Of a DNA stretch of 64,000 bases, positions 50,413 through 60,020 are shown piece after piece. This DNA is from UMGS1052 sp045580005 (lineage in GTDB: Bacteria > Bacillota > Clostridia > Oscillospirales > CAG-382), in assembly GCA_045580005.1 (NCBI GenBank), contig JAZNMZ010000012.1, positions 1-64,000 on the forward strand, given 5' to 3'. The position numbers were made by a program, and so were the translations under genes. Positions within the stretch are counted from its first letter, which is position 1, and the number at the start of each line of letters is the position of its first letter. The notes under the pieces are model-generated. The model saw only the letters and a program-made list of their open reading frames with translations. It was not told the origin of the DNA and ran no database searches.

Positions 50413-53400
50413 TTATTCTGTTATCGGGCGTTCCTTTGAGAAGTACATTGCCTTGAGGTAGAGTGTTTCATCGCCAAGGCTCTTACACTTGATATCACCT
50501 ATCGGAAAAATCTGGAAGTGTCTTGCGTATGCTCCCGAAGGAATGTCCTTTTCCTCAGCAAGGCCCTCAAATGAGAATGTGATTGCTGCCCACTTGCCGC
50601 CTACGATTTCCTGTTCGGATGTAACTGTCTTACCATACCACTCGGAAGTGTTTCCGTCGGGAAGCAGTGCGTTACCAAACGAGCAGACACCGCGCTTGCC
50701 TACAGCTGTTGTACCGTCGTAGTAATAAACAATTGTGAGGAACGGATAAATTGCAGGGTCTGCCTTTGCCTTGTCGAGCTCCCAGTTATTAATCATAATA
50801 GCGTTGTTGCCCTTGTCTGACTTGATAACTGTTACATCCTTTTCGTAATCAAAGGTTGTTGTCTTTGTTGTCTTTGAACCGAAAATGCTGTATTCGAGGT
50901 TTGCAAATGCGTTTTCAACCTTGATAGGAGTGCTTTCGAACTTGGGATTTCTGCCTCTGTCCTTAGCATACTCCGAAAGGTCGTACATAATAAGTACATT
51001 CGGGAGAGGAAGATCAGATGAGCCTCTCTGCAGCCACTGTGCTGTGAATGTAACCTCTTCCTCAGAAGTCATTATATAAGGAGTGTTTGCCAAATAAACT
51101 GCTCCGTCTGCACTGCTCTTCCAGCCCGAGAACTTATATCCGAGGTTTGTAATTCCGACATTCGGAAGAGTGTTGTTTGTTGAAAGATGCTCGTACTCTG
51201 TGTCGGCAGGAAGTGTGCCTGTATATCCGACAGCGCTGCCTGCGCTGAACTTAACGGGAATCTTGGGTGCTCTGCCTGTTGCTCTCGGGAATGTATACTT
51301 TGCATGAGCCAAACCGTCTGCGTCAACCGAAACCACCGCTGCTTCACCGTTTACTGTCACTGCAGGAAGCGATGACGCATCAAAGAAGTAACCGTCGTCG
51401 GGATCGAGTACAACATCAACAGTATAAACTGTCTTGTAGCCCAGCTTTTCATCAATGAGCTCGGGAGTCCAATTGTCAAGCGAAACTTCTGCGTTCTGAT
51501 ATGTGCTCGAAACAGCAACGCTTGATGCGAGTGCGCCGCCTGAGGGCTGGCCTACTGTTGCTTCAATATTTACAGACGAGTTAATAAATGTACCATATCT
51601 AAGCTTGGCTATGTAACCACCCTGGAGTCTTATCGACTGAGAGCTTGTAGTTCTTGTTGTAAATGAGCCTGCGCCTCTGAGGTCGACATTAACCACACCT
51701 GTTGAAGTTGTAAGAGTGGACTGACCGTTTGTCTTGTTTGTGATTTCAATGCTACCGCCAACGCCTGAGTCTACCACATAAACTGTATTGAAACCTGCGT
51801 TAAGCCTGGTCATTATGTCGCCGGAAATTGCGGAATATGTGCCGTCGCTGAAGATGATGAAGCATCTTACGCTGCCAGCAACAATCTGAGTTGAGGCAGC
51901 AACTTTTTTGATATTGCCACCATTGATATATACTTCAAAGCTACCGTTGCTTATTGTTGCAGCAGTTGTACCCATGGGCGCAAAATCAAATGTACCGATA
52001 GTACCGCCGTTGATTGTGATAAGTGAGTCGCCTGTGATACCCTTTGTGTTGGAATCGAGGTTTGCACCGCCAACATAGTATGTGTCGATTGTAACGCCCT
52101 CGTTGATTGTTGTGTTGAGTCCTGCAACTGTTGCATTAACAGCGCCGTCAACATAGCTTATTCCATTTTCTGCCCCTACATTATGGAGATTAGGGCCGAG
52201 AACAACTGTATTTCCGTTTGATACGATGTATGCTCCGTTTGCCGCGTTTATACGGATATCCTTGATAGTTGTGTTGCAGGAAAGAACAACACCGCCGCTT
52301 ACCGAAATCTCGGCATCTGCGTCATAGCCTACAATAGAAAGCTGTGAGGCTATAGCGCCCTCAAGTGATGCTGTTGTGAGAGCTGTGCTGCCCTTTACAA
52401 CAATTGTAGCCGCAGAGCTGCCTGCCGCTGCAACTGCGTTCTTGATTGTATCAAGAGCATTATTTATATCAGCGCCGCTGTTTGTACTGCTGCCGTTTTC
52501 TGTATCAACATAAATAAGTGTGCCTGCCGAAGCGTCAACCTCCCAGTTTGCTGTGAGGGTAATATGAGCGTTGCCCATAAGAAGCTTGTCGCCGGGCTTA
52601 TACTGATTGGACTGTGCATCTGTCCAGTATGCAAAGTTGTAGCCGTACTTCGAGAATGTGTTCTCGCGAACTTCTACATATTCACCTGCCGCCGCAGAGT
52701 CTACCTCAGGAGCAAAACCGCCTGTTGCGCCGCCGTCAACATACGCAACATTGTATGTGGGAATTTCCACCCATACAGGCTTGAATTCCACATTACCTGT
52801 AAGCACATACTCATCGCCGGGCTGATAAACAGCTACGCCGTCAGTAAAGCCGCCGAAGGTATATCCGCCCTTTGTGAAGGGATTGTCTATAATTGTGATT
52901 ATGTTGTCGGTGGGATCCTTATAGAATTTCTCCGGAGCTGTGCCTGTTACGCCGACACCTCCGTTGTAATATACAAGGTATCTGTCAGGATCAGCTGCAG
53001 TTTCGGCGCCGACATATGTGAATGTAATCAAATCACCTGAGAAATAAAGGTTGTCTATATCGTAATCAGAGCTGCCGTTGATTGTGAAAGTGAAATCTGC
53101 GGGGAAAGACTTGCCCTGTGCAGGAGTAAGTGTTACATCATATGTATACACCTTGCTGTACGCTACTTCTGCATCAGCAGGTGTGATATTTGCCGAAGCA
53201 ACAACATTTGCGCTGTCTGTGCGTATAGGCCATACTGTCTGTGTGGGTTCAGGAGTGTCGATGATGACATCGGCGCTGTTGTCTGAAATGAGTGTGCTGG
53301 GTACAAACTCAACTGAGTATTCGCCAATATCAAATGTAGGAGTGCTTTGTCCGTAATAAAGGGTGTTTCCTCCCCGAGGTGTAACAGCAGCCATATAGCC

Positions 53401-54402
53401 TGCCGCAGGAACAAGCTCAAACTTACCTGTTCCGTCAGCGTGGTTTACATCGCCGTATTCGGGGTTCACAACATCTATGTAGTAGTAATCCTTTTTATCA
53501 AAGTTATTGAGCTTGAAAGCACCTATGCTTCCACCATTTTCAACTATGACATGAAGATTTCCTCTTACATAAGCTATGTAATATGTAGCCGTTGCGTCAA
53601 TATCTCCGACAGCACCCTCAGAGCCAACTTTTACCTTAACATCGCCTGTGATAACAGCTCCTGTATGACTGGTAGTATTAAAGCCTGCCTGTCTGATGTT
53701 AACAGATTTGAGTGTTCCGCGAAGAACTTCGATTATAAGGTCGCCGTCAATTCCGTTGCCTGCAGTTGTGTATGCCGCGCCGAATAAAGGCGAATCGAAT
53801 GTGCCGCCGGGAGCATCAACAATAAAGTGCTCGCCTGCAGTAACTCCTGTATAATAAGGACCTACATTGACTGAAAATCCTGTTGACCCGGAAACTCCGT
53901 GTATGGGGGATGAATAGTATGCTGTGTCAAACTTTGTACCTTCACCGTATGTCAGCATATATCCACATGTGTCCACATGTGCCCAGAACTGTGTAGAAAG
54001 AGCGATATTCTTGAAAACAACATCTCCCTTGAGCATAAGGGCATAGCCGCCTGCCTCTATTGCTGTACCGTCAAGAGAAGAAATGCCGACAGCCAGAGCA
54101 ACATCGTTTCCGACACCCTCAACAGTCATAGTACCTGCCGGTGTACCGAAAGTTTCGTCTCCGCTGTAAGCAACACAGGCGCTGTTCAGCAGATATACTG
54201 TTGCGTCCCCTGTCATCTTGTTTGCAGCAGCCTTAAGTGTCTTTAAAGGTGCACTCTGAGTACCTGCCGCCGAATCGTTACCGTTTACAGGGTCTACAAA
54301 GAATGTATCGCCAGTAGCCGAAACGCTGATTGTTCCAAAAGTCAGTGTCGACAATACAAGCACGATCGCCATTATAGCCGATAAAATTCTACTTTTGTTC
54401 AT
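50413..54402 (-). CDS. Large secreted beta-helix/InlB-B-repeat protein
   Basis: Protein of 1329 aa. A signal peptide (about 1-30, cut after SVSATG) is followed by two parallel-beta-helix-like regions, each opening with a YVDP/YVDT-NG-type motif (FFVDPVNGNDSAAGTQ near 35 and LIYVDTENGSS near 630). Three InlB B-type (Listeria-Bacteroides) repeats lie at about 480-550, 555-625 and 1080-1150, recognisable by GGYTFGGFTDG, YGYNFAYWTD and LGYKFSGWKSS. The C-terminal 170 residues form a beta-sandwich-like domain. There is no LPXTG, S-layer-homology or dockerin motif. Likely an exported surface or matrix protein; ligand unknown. The ribosome binding site AAGGAGA and consensus -10 suggest good expression. 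Confidence 0.88.
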   Translation of the reverse strand: MNKSRILSAIMAIVLVLSTLTFGTISVSATGDTFFVDPVNGNDSAAGTQSAPLKTLKAAANKMTGDATVYLLNSACVAYSGDETFGTPAGTMTVEGVGNDVALAVGISSLDGTAIEAGGYALMLKGDVVFKNIALSTQFWAHVDTCGYMLTYGEGTKFDTAYYSSPIHGVSGSTGFSVNVGPYYTGVTAGEHFIVDAPGGTFDSPLFGAAYTTAGNGIDGDLIIEVLRGTLKSVNIRQAGFNTTSHTGAVITGDVKVKVGSEGAVGDIDATATYYIAYVRGNLHVIVENGGSIGAFKLNNFDKKDYYYIDVVNPEYGDVNHADGTGKFELVPAAGYMAAVTPRGGNTLYYGQSTPTFDIGEYSVEFVPSTLISDNSADVIIDTPEPTQTVWPIRTDSANVVASANITPADAEVAYSKVYTYDVTLTPAQGKSFPADFTFTINGSSDYDIDNLYFSGDLITFTYVGAETAADPDRYLVYYNGGVGVTGTAPEKFYKDPTDNIITIIDNPFTKGGYTFGGFTDGVAVYQPGDEYVLTGNVEFKPVWVEIPTYNVAYVDGGATGGFAPEVDSAAAGEYVEVRENTFSKYGYNFAYWTDAQSNQYKPGDKLLMGNAHITLTANWEVDASAGTLIYVDTENGSSTNSGADINNALDTIKNAVAAAGSSAATIVVKGSTALTTASLEGAIASQLSIVGYDADAEISVSGGVVLSCNTTIKDIRINAANGAYIVSNGNTVVLGPNLHNVGAENGISYVDGAVNATVAGLNTTINEGVTIDTYYVGGANLDSNTKGITGDSLITINGGTIGTFDFAPMGTTAATISNGSFEVYINGGNIKKVAASTQIVAGSVRCFIIFSDGTYSAISGDIMTRLNAGFNTVYVVDSGVGGSIEITNKTNGQSTLTTSTGVVNVDLRGAGSFTTRTTSSQSIRLQGGYIAKLRYGTFINSSVNIEATVGQPSGGALASSVAVSSTYQNAEVSLDNWTPELIDEKLGYKTVYTVDVVLDPDDGYFFDASSLPAVTVNGEAAVVSVDADGLAHAKYTFPRATGRAPKIPVKFSAGSAVGYTGTLPADTEYEHLSTNNTLPNVGITNLGYKFSGWKSSADGAVYLANTPYIMTSEEEVTFTAQWLQRGSSDLPLPNVLIMYDLSEYAKDRGRNPKFESTPIKVENAFANLEYSIFGSKTTKTTTFDYEKDVTVIKSDKGNNAIMINNWELDKAKADPAIYPFLTIVYYYDGTTAVGKRGVCSFGNALLPDGNTSEWYGKTVTSEQEIVGGKWAAITFSFEGLAEEKDIPSGAYARHFQIFPIGDIKCKSLGDETLYLKAMYFSKERPITE

Positions 54403-54491
54403 GTGAATTCTCCTTTGCTTGGGTTTTCTTACATTTTCCTCAAAAAAGCCTTGTGTCCCAAAAAGGTATTAAAAGGCAGTATTGGTCATTT

Positions 54492-54505
54492 ACATTATAT
54501 AATGT
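54492..54505. repeat. 14-bp perfect palindrome over the -10 box
   Basis: ACATTATATAATGT reads the same on both strands and covers the -10 box of the large secreted protein promoter, so it may be an operator, or simply an A/T-rich coincidence. Confidence 0.4.
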
Positions 54506-54522
54506 TTACAAAAAAAAATCAA
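54494..54522 (-). promoter_or_regulatory. Promoter for the large secreted protein
   Basis: On minus, TTGATT (54522-54517), 17-bp spacer, TATAAT (54499-54494). The leader is about 85 nt. Confidence 0.8.
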
Positions 54523-54692
54523 TAGCAATCCGACAATTTTTTATTAACTTTTTATTTGTATTTGGCTTTTTGCACAGTTTTTGAAGTCATAATATAGCAC
54601 TTTGCAACAAACATCGGACAAACAGGCGCAAAGCGGCAGTTTTCACAGAATAAAAAGACTTTTGTTTTTCCCGAAAATTAAGAATTAAACTA

Positions 54693-54721
54693 TTTACAAA
54701 GGTGCTTTTCTTTGGTATAAT
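54693..54721 (+). promoter_or_regulatory. Promoter for the wecG-thyX-tmk unit
   Basis: TTTACA (54693-54698), 17-bp spacer, TATAAT (54716-54721). The remainder of the 372-bp divergent gap (54523-54690) is A/T-rich with no other signal recognised. Confidence 0.85.
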
Positions 54722-54774
54722 ATATAATAATGGAAATTTATATCTGTTACCCGCACTTATTATCGGAGGATCTT

Positions 54775-55533
54775 ATGCAGAAAGAAAAAATAAATATCCG
54801 CGGAGTATATTTTGACAATGTGGACAAGCGCGAGGCCCTTGCGCTTGCAAAAGAGCTTATTACAAGAGACGGTCTTGATGCGGTCTATACCCCCAATTCC
54901 GAAATTGTACAGATGTGCATTGACGACAACTCTCTTTTTGAAATCATAAACTCGGCGGCGCTGATTATTCCCGACGGAATAGGCGTTGTATACGCCTCAA
55001 AGGTCCTTGGTACACCCCTCAAGGAAAAGGTCGCGGGAATCGAGCTTGCCCAGAATATTCTTGAGTATCTTGCGCAAAGCGGCGAGAGTGTTTATCTTTT
55101 CGGCTCCTCTCCTGCAAAAGACGGTATTCCTGCTGTTTGTGACGCAGCTGCCGAAAAGCTGTGCGAAAAATACCCGGGACTCAAGATCGCAGGCACCCAC
55201 GACGGATACTTTTCGGAAGAGCAAACAGATGAAATAATCAGCAGAATAAACGAAAGCGGCGCCAAGGTGCTTTTCGTATGTCTTGGCGCACCTAAGCAGG
55301 AAAAGTGGATATACACCAACAGAGAAAAGCTGTCCGTTTCACTCGCGCTCGGACTAGGCGGTAGCCTTGATGTCTTTGCAGGGACGGTGAAGCGTGCTCC
55401 CGATTTCTTTGTAAAGGCAAATCTCGAGTGGTTTTACAGGCTCATAAAGCAGCCGTCAAGAATTGGCAGAATGATGAATCTCCCAAAATTTCTCTTCGGC
55501 ACAATCATTACAAAAAACAAGAAAAGCAAATAA
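54775..55533 (+). CDS. WecG/TagA/CpsF family glycosyltransferase
   Basis: GT26-family enzyme of 252 aa; TagA-type members add N-acetylmannosamine to lipid-linked GlcNAc in wall teichoic acid synthesis, WecG makes enterobacterial common antigen. Signatures are the Thr/Asn motif VYTPNSEIVQ near residue 37, IPDGIGVVYASK with the catalytic Asp, and LFVCLGAPKQEKWI. The ATG at 54775 has a CGGAGGA site; an in-frame ATG at 54730 has none. It begins the long plus-strand unit. Confidence 0.95.
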   Translation: MQKEKINIRGVYFDNVDKREALALAKELITRDGLDAVYTPNSEIVQMCIDDNSLFEIINSAALIIPDGIGVVYASKVLGTPLKEKVAGIELAQNILEYLAQSGESVYLFGSSPAKDGIPAVCDAAAEKLCEKYPGLKIAGTHDGYFSEEQTDEIISRINESGAKVLFVCLGAPKQEKWIYTNREKLSVSLALGLGGSLDVFAGTVKRAPDFFVKANLEWFYRLIKQPSRIGRMMNLPKFLFGTIITKNKKSK

Positions 55534-55545
55534 AGAGGTAGAAGT

Positions 55546-56313
55546 ATGAAGGTAAAAATTATCGCTCACTCCCCCGATCCCGACAAGATTATTGCAGCTG
55601 CGGCAAAGCTCTGCTACTCGCCTGTCGGCACAGACGAGATAATGGAGGGTCTTACCGAAGAAAAGACAGAGAAATTTATAAATATGCTCATGTCGCTCGG
55701 TCATGAAAGTCCTGTTGAGCACGCGACCTTTACCTTTGCGGTTGAGGGCGTATCGCGCGCACTGCTTGCGCAGCTCACACGCCACAGAATGGCGTCATAC
55801 AGCGTGCAGAGTCAGAGATATGTTGATAAAGAAAACTTTGAATACATCATTCCGCCCGAAATTGAGGCAGTTCCGGAGGCAAAAAAGCTTTTCATCAAAG
55901 CAATGGACGATGACAGAGAAACATACCGCAAGCTCAATAAGATACTTACCGAAAAGCATACAAAAGACAATATTGCCGCAGGTATGGACGAGAAAAAGGC
56001 TGCCTCCGCCGCCGGAAAAAAGGCAAACGAGGACTCGCGTTATGTGCTTTCCAACGCCTGCGACACAAAGATTGTTATGACAATGAATGTACGCTCTTTA
56101 TACAACTTCTTCAATCTGCGCTGCTGCACAAGAGCCCAGTGGGAAATCCGCGCTCTTGCCTGCGAAATGCTCAGGCTTGTGAAAGAGGTTTCGCCCATTC
56201 TCTTTAAGAATGCAGGACCGTCCTGCGTAGCAGGAGCCTGCTCCGAGGGAGCTTTCTCGTGCGGCAGAGCAAAGGAAGTAAGAGAAATAATCGGAAAAGG
56301 CGGCAGTGTATAA
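55546..56313 (+). CDS. thyX: FAD-dependent thymidylate synthase
   Basis: Makes dTMP from dUMP with methylene-tetrahydrofolate, using FAD and NAD(P)H. The 255-aa protein carries the ThyX motif RHRMASYSVQSQRYV near residue 80. The NFFNLRCCTRAQWEIR region (late) is also typical. No thyA is in the window. The gene overlaps tmk at TAATG, an operon whose two products act in succession on dTMP. Follows the glycosyltransferase by 12 nt. Confidence 0.96.
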   Translation: MKVKIIAHSPDPDKIIAAAAKLCYSPVGTDEIMEGLTEEKTEKFINMLMSLGHESPVEHATFTFAVEGVSRALLAQLTRHRMASYSVQSQRYVDKENFEYIIPPEIEAVPEAKKLFIKAMDDDRETYRKLNKILTEKHTKDNIAAGMDEKKAASAAGKKANEDSRYVLSNACDTKIVMTMNVRSLYNFFNLRCCTRAQWEIRALACEMLRLVKEVSPILFKNAGPSCVAGACSEGAFSCGRAKEVREIIGKGGSV

Positions 56314-57008
56314 TGGCCTATCTTATAGCAATAGACGGCACAGACGCCTCGGGCAAGGCGACGCAGACAGCGCTTCTCGAAAAAAGGCTGAAGGATATCG
56401 GGTATGAAGTGATTTCGGTTTCGTTCCCCGACTATGCCTCGCGCGCCTGCGAGCCTGTAAAGATGTATCTTGAGGGGGCCTTTGGAAGCAAGCCGTCTGA
56501 TACAAACCCATATGCGGCATCAAGCTTTTTTGCTGTCGACAGGTATGCCTCTTTTAAGACAAAGTGGGAGCAGTTCTACAAAAAAGACGATTGTGTTATT
56601 CTTCTCAACAGATACACGACATCAAACGCTGTTCACCAGCTTTCCAAGATGATAAGCATGCCTGATGACGAGAAAAGGGCGTTTCTCGATTGGCTTTTTG
56701 ATTTTGAATTTACAAAGCTCGGTCTCCCATCGCCAGACCTTACCGTCTATCTTGAGATGCCGACCGACATATCGCTTGCGCTTCTTGACAAGCGTTGTGA
56801 CGATACGGGAGCAAAAAAGGATATTCACGAGCTCGATTCAAGGCACTTATACGACAGCCATGCAGCGGCAATATTTGCCTGCGAGAATCTGGGTTGGCAC
56901 AGAATTCTTTGCGGAGCAGACGGCAAGCCGTTTGAGCTTTCGGATATACACGAAAAAGTGTTTTCGCTCTTTTGCGATAATATGCCAAAGAGCTTTAAAA
57001 GACTATGA
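56313..57008 (+). CDS. tmk: Thymidylate kinase
   Basis: Phosphorylates dTMP to dTDP. The 231-aa protein is slightly longer than usual (about 205). The P-loop IDGTDASGKATQ near residue 6 has Ala where Ser/Thr usually follows the Lys, with Thr next. VSFPDY and the DR-like NRYTTSNAVHQ segment match the nucleotide-binding parts of the family. The ATG shares bases with the thyX stop; a longer in-frame start at 56259 inside thyX was rejected. Confidence 0.9.
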   Translation: MAYLIAIDGTDASGKATQTALLEKRLKDIGYEVISVSFPDYASRACEPVKMYLEGAFGSKPSDTNPYAASSFFAVDRYASFKTKWEQFYKKDDCVILLNRYTTSNAVHQLSKMISMPDDEKRAFLDWLFDFEFTKLGLPSPDLTVYLEMPTDISLALLDKRCDDTGAKKDIHELDSRHLYDSHAAAIFACENLGWHRILCGADGKPFELSDIHEKVFSLFCDNMPKSFKRL

Positions 57009-57832
57009 AAGAGAGCTTCTTTTCTTTCAAAACCTCATCGCTCGACCCTGATATCAGAGCACAGGTTGCCGATTTGTGGCATAACGCTTTCGGCGACAGC
57101 AAGGAGTATATAGAGAGCGCTCTTTCGAGCTTTCTTTCCGACGCTTTTTGCTTTTATGCCACATACAACGGCAGAGTCTGCAGTATGTTTTTTTTGCTTG
57201 AGCTTCCCTGCAGATATGAGGGCTCTGTGTGCCGTTCTTATTACCTATATGCAGCGGCAACAGAAAAGAAAATGCGAAATAAGCATTTTTTTACTCGTCT
57301 TTTTGACTACGCAAAAGTCATACTGCGCGAGAACTTTTCGGCAGAATTTATCTTTTTGAAGCCTGCGAGCAGAGCTCTTTTTGACTTTTACAAAAAATTA
57401 TCCTTTGAAAGCACCTCTTTTTACAGAGCTTGCAATATAAATGCCGAAAATACGGGATATAATTTCACTGTGCAAAAAAATCCTGATGACAGACTGTATG
57501 AGGTATACAAAAAAGCTGTCGCAAGCTATGAATATGCGATAATAAAGAGCAAAGATATTTTTTTTGCCTCTTTGCTCGACATTCTGTCCGGAGGGTTTTC
57601 TCTCGCGGTCTTTGACGGTGGATTTGCCGTATACCGCGACCGAATAATTTATGATATATGTGCGAGCAACAAGGCTGACAGAGAGTCGGTATGCAAGAGC
57701 CTTGCAGCTTTTATGGGAAATTCCTCTGTTAAGGCGAATATTTTTGACAGCAACGGTTCCCCTATGTATATGGCACTGGCACTCGGTGAAAAGAGAGTAA
57801 AAAACACGCTGTGCTCGCTTCTTTTTGAATGA
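57005..57832 (+). CDS. GNAT family N-acetyltransferase (Eis-like)
   Basis: Protein of 275 aa with a degenerate GNAT domain in the first half: LWHNAFGDSKEYIE near residue 24, then the strand YYLYAAATEKKMRNKHFFTRL acting as the acetyl-CoA region, cut here at its turn, followed by ASRALFDFYKKLSFE. The second half is a poorly recognised C-terminal domain, giving an Eis/ YjcK-like two-part layout. Its ATG overlaps the tmk stop. Substrate unknown. Confidence 0.72.
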   Translation: MKESFFSFKTSSLDPDIRAQVADLWHNAFGDSKEYIESALSSFLSDAFCFYATYNGRVCSMFFLLELPCRYEGSVCRSYYLYAAATEKKMRNKHFFTRLFDYAKVILRENFSAEFIFLKPASRALFDFYKKLSFESTSFYRACNINAENTGYNFTVQKNPDDRLYEVYKKAVASYEYAIIKSKDIFFASLLDILSGGFSLAVFDGGFAVYRDRIIYDICASNKADRESVCKSLAAFMGNSSVKANIFDSNGSPMYMALALGEKRVKNTLCSLLFE

Positions 57833-57898
57833 TTTTGTTTTTTACCGAATATTTGTAAAGCAATTTTGCGTATAAATGATTATGTGGGAGGATGACAA

Positions 57899-58435
57899 AT
57901 GGTATATGTTTTTCTTGCCGACGGTTTTGAAGAAATCGAGGCACTGACACAGGTCGACTATTTAAGACGCGCAGGGATAGAAATAAAAACTGTCGGCGTG
58001 ACCGGCAAAACAGTCACGGGTGCGCACAGTATTCCCGTTGTCTGCGATATCACGCAAGACGAGATTGTCCTCTCGGACGACCTTGAGATGATAATTCTCC
58101 CAGGCGGTATTCCCGGAGTGCCCAATCTTTCAAAGAGTGAAGCCGTGAAAAAGGCGATTCTTTTTGCAAAAGAAAAGGGCAGATACATTGCGGCAATATG
58201 CGCCGCCCCCACTCTGCTTGCACAGATGGGACTTCTTGATGGGAAAAAGGCAGTATGCTACCCCTCTATGAGCAGCGAGCTCGAGTGCTATACCGACGAG
58301 TCTGTTGTGACAGACGGAATATTCATCACCGCAAAGGCGGCAGGCGCATCCGAGCAATTCTCGTTTGCGATTATATCGGCACTGCGTGCACACGATGCGG
58401 CACAGAAAGTGAGAGAAGCCATCTGTGCTCGCTGA
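57899..58435 (+). CDS. DJ-1/PfpI family protein
   Basis: Cytoplasmic protein of 178 aa with a class I glutamine-amidotransferase-like fold. The nucleophile elbow IAAICAAPTLLAQMG carries the conserved Cys near residue 102, and the early GFEEIEALTQVDYLRRAG has the conserved Glu. Members act as glyoxalases, deglycases or chaperones; some are annotated as ThiJ. The ATG has a GGGAGGA site. It begins 66 nt after the GNAT gene. Confidence 0.93.
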   Translation: MVYVFLADGFEEIEALTQVDYLRRAGIEIKTVGVTGKTVTGAHSIPVVCDITQDEIVLSDDLEMIILPGGIPGVPNLSKSEAVKKAILFAKEKGRYIAAICAAPTLLAQMGLLDGKKAVCYPSMSSELECYTDESVVTDGIFITAKAAGASEQFSFAIISALRAHDAAQKVREAICAR

Positions 58436-58469
58436 AACAACAAACAACAATCTGCAGAAAGGATATGCT

Positions 58470-59054
58470 ATGAGTGAGATCAGGACACAAAAACTTGAAA
58501 TGAGAGAACACTACCTCGAAGTACGCAAGGAAATCCCCTTACAGCAGAGAAAGCAGTGGGACGAAAAAATCCTCACAAGACTGCGTGCGTCAATCACATA
58601 CCGGCACAGCAAGGATATTCTCCTTTACGCCTCCACTCCCGATGAGGTAGACACAGAGCAGATATTTGATCTTGCAATAAAAGACGGTAAAAGAGTTGCT
58701 TTCCCTTGCTGCAATCCCGAAACCAACACGATGACATACAGATACATCACAGACCGCTCGCAGCTGACTGGCAGGTATTTTGACATACCCGAGCCATCAC
58801 CCGAGTGCGAGGAATGTGTTCCGAACAATTTTACTCTGTGCATTGTGCCCGGACTTGTGTTTGACAAGGACGGATATCGCATAGGCTACGGCAAAGGCTA
58901 TTACGACAGATTCTTGTCGGGCTTCGGCGGTGTTTCGATAGGACTTGTGTACTCGGCTCTTCTGCTGCCCAAGGTGCCCAAGGGCAGATTTGACAGACAT
59001 GTAGATGTCCTTATAAGTGAAAAAGGAGTGTATGCTGTAAATGCTCCGAAATAA
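58470..59054 (+). CDS. 5-formyltetrahydrofolate cyclo-ligase
   Basis: Converts 5-formyl-THF with ATP to 5,10-methenyl-THF, recycling folate. The 194-aa protein shows the family hallmark GLVFDKDGYRIGYGKGYYDR near residue 135. The start at 58470 (AAAGGA site) is chosen over 58425, which lies inside the DJ-1 gene. It overlaps the following CPBP gene by 14 nt. Folate recycling fits with thyX and fmt in the same region. Confidence 0.95.
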   Translation: MSEIRTQKLEMREHYLEVRKEIPLQQRKQWDEKILTRLRASITYRHSKDILLYASTPDEVDTEQIFDLAIKDGKRVAFPCCNPETNTMTYRYITDRSQLTGRYFDIPEPSPECEECVPNNFTLCIVPGLVFDKDGYRIGYGKGYYDRFLSGFGGVSIGLVYSALLLPKVPKGRFDRHVDVLISEKGVYAVNAPK

Positions 59055-59994
59055 AGAAAATAACGGCAACGAAATAAAGTACGGCATTTTGCCCGAGGCA
59101 GTGCACGGCGCACCTGCGCTTGCCTGCGCGGTGCTTGCTGCCATGGCAGGTGCATTTATCGCATCAAAGGTTGGGGCTTTCTCGGGCTTTGAGACCGAAA
59201 TGACACTGGCGCTTGTGCAGCTTGCGGCTTTTGTTATACCGGGAGCCGTTTACTTCCTGTTATACGGGAAAAGACGGCTTTACGCCAACTTTATAAGGCG
59301 TCCCGAAAAAGTCTGCGGAAAGTTTACGATTATTTCAGGCTTTTTGCTTGTTGTCACCGTAATACTCACAAAGGCAATTTCGGCGTATGTCAGCACCCCT
59401 AAGGTGACAGGCTCTGTTTACTCGCCGGATGCAAATCTTCTCACTGTCATTGCGGTAAGTGTAATTCTTCCGCCCCTGCTTGAGGAAATTACAGTACGAG
59501 GCTTTATCCTCTCGGCATACGAGAAAAAGTGTGGCGGAGCCGTAGCAATCACCGCTTCTGCCATAATTTTTGCATTTTTGCACTTTTCGCTCAACGACTT
59601 TTTTACATACTTTGTGGCAGGCCTTATTCTCGGCACGCTCGTATATGTTACCCGCTCGGTTTTTGGAGCAATTATCATCCATCTTGTAAACAACATCATA
59701 AGCTTATATTTTGACAGTACGGTTTTCAGAATTGTGTCAGAAAGCAACAGCGGTCTTGTTGCTATATTCGTCCTTGCCCTGTTTGCTCTGTTTCTGGTTT
59801 TTATGCTCCTTTCCGAGCTTGAAAACATCTGCAAAGGCAGATTTTTTGCTCTTGCAAAAACGGACAAGCAGAACGAATGTGCAAGACTTACAGCAGAGGA
59901 TACAAGCTTGTGGAAAAGTATAAAATTTGTAGTAGCGTCCCCGTTTTTTATACTTGCGGCAATATTATTCTTTGTATTTGCGGCAATTATCTGA
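59041..59994 (+). CDS. CPBP family intramembrane metalloprotease
   Basis: Membrane protein of 317 aa with about eight helices. The CPBP (Abi/CAAX) catalytic motifs are present: EEITVRG (EExxxR) near residue 150, FAFLHF (FxxxH) near 180 and HLVNN (HxxxN) near 220. Members cleave prenylated or other membrane peptides, or act in bacteriocin self-protection; no bacteriocin genes lie nearby. Translationally coupled to the preceding cyclo-ligase gene. Confidence 0.92.
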   Translation: MLRNKENNGNEIKYGILPEAVHGAPALACAVLAAMAGAFIASKVGAFSGFETEMTLALVQLAAFVIPGAVYFLLYGKRRLYANFIRRPEKVCGKFTIISGFLLVVTVILTKAISAYVSTPKVTGSVYSPDANLLTVIAVSVILPPLLEEITVRGFILSAYEKKCGGAVAITASAIIFAFLHFSLNDFFTYFVAGLILGTLVYVTRSVFGAIIIHLVNNIISLYFDSTVFRIVSESNSGLVAIFVLALFALFLVFMLLSELENICKGRFFALAKTDKQNECARLTAEDTSLWKSIKFVVASPFFILAAILFFVFAAII

Positions 59995-60020
59995 GGGACA
60001 AAAAGTGAGGAGGTAAAAAC

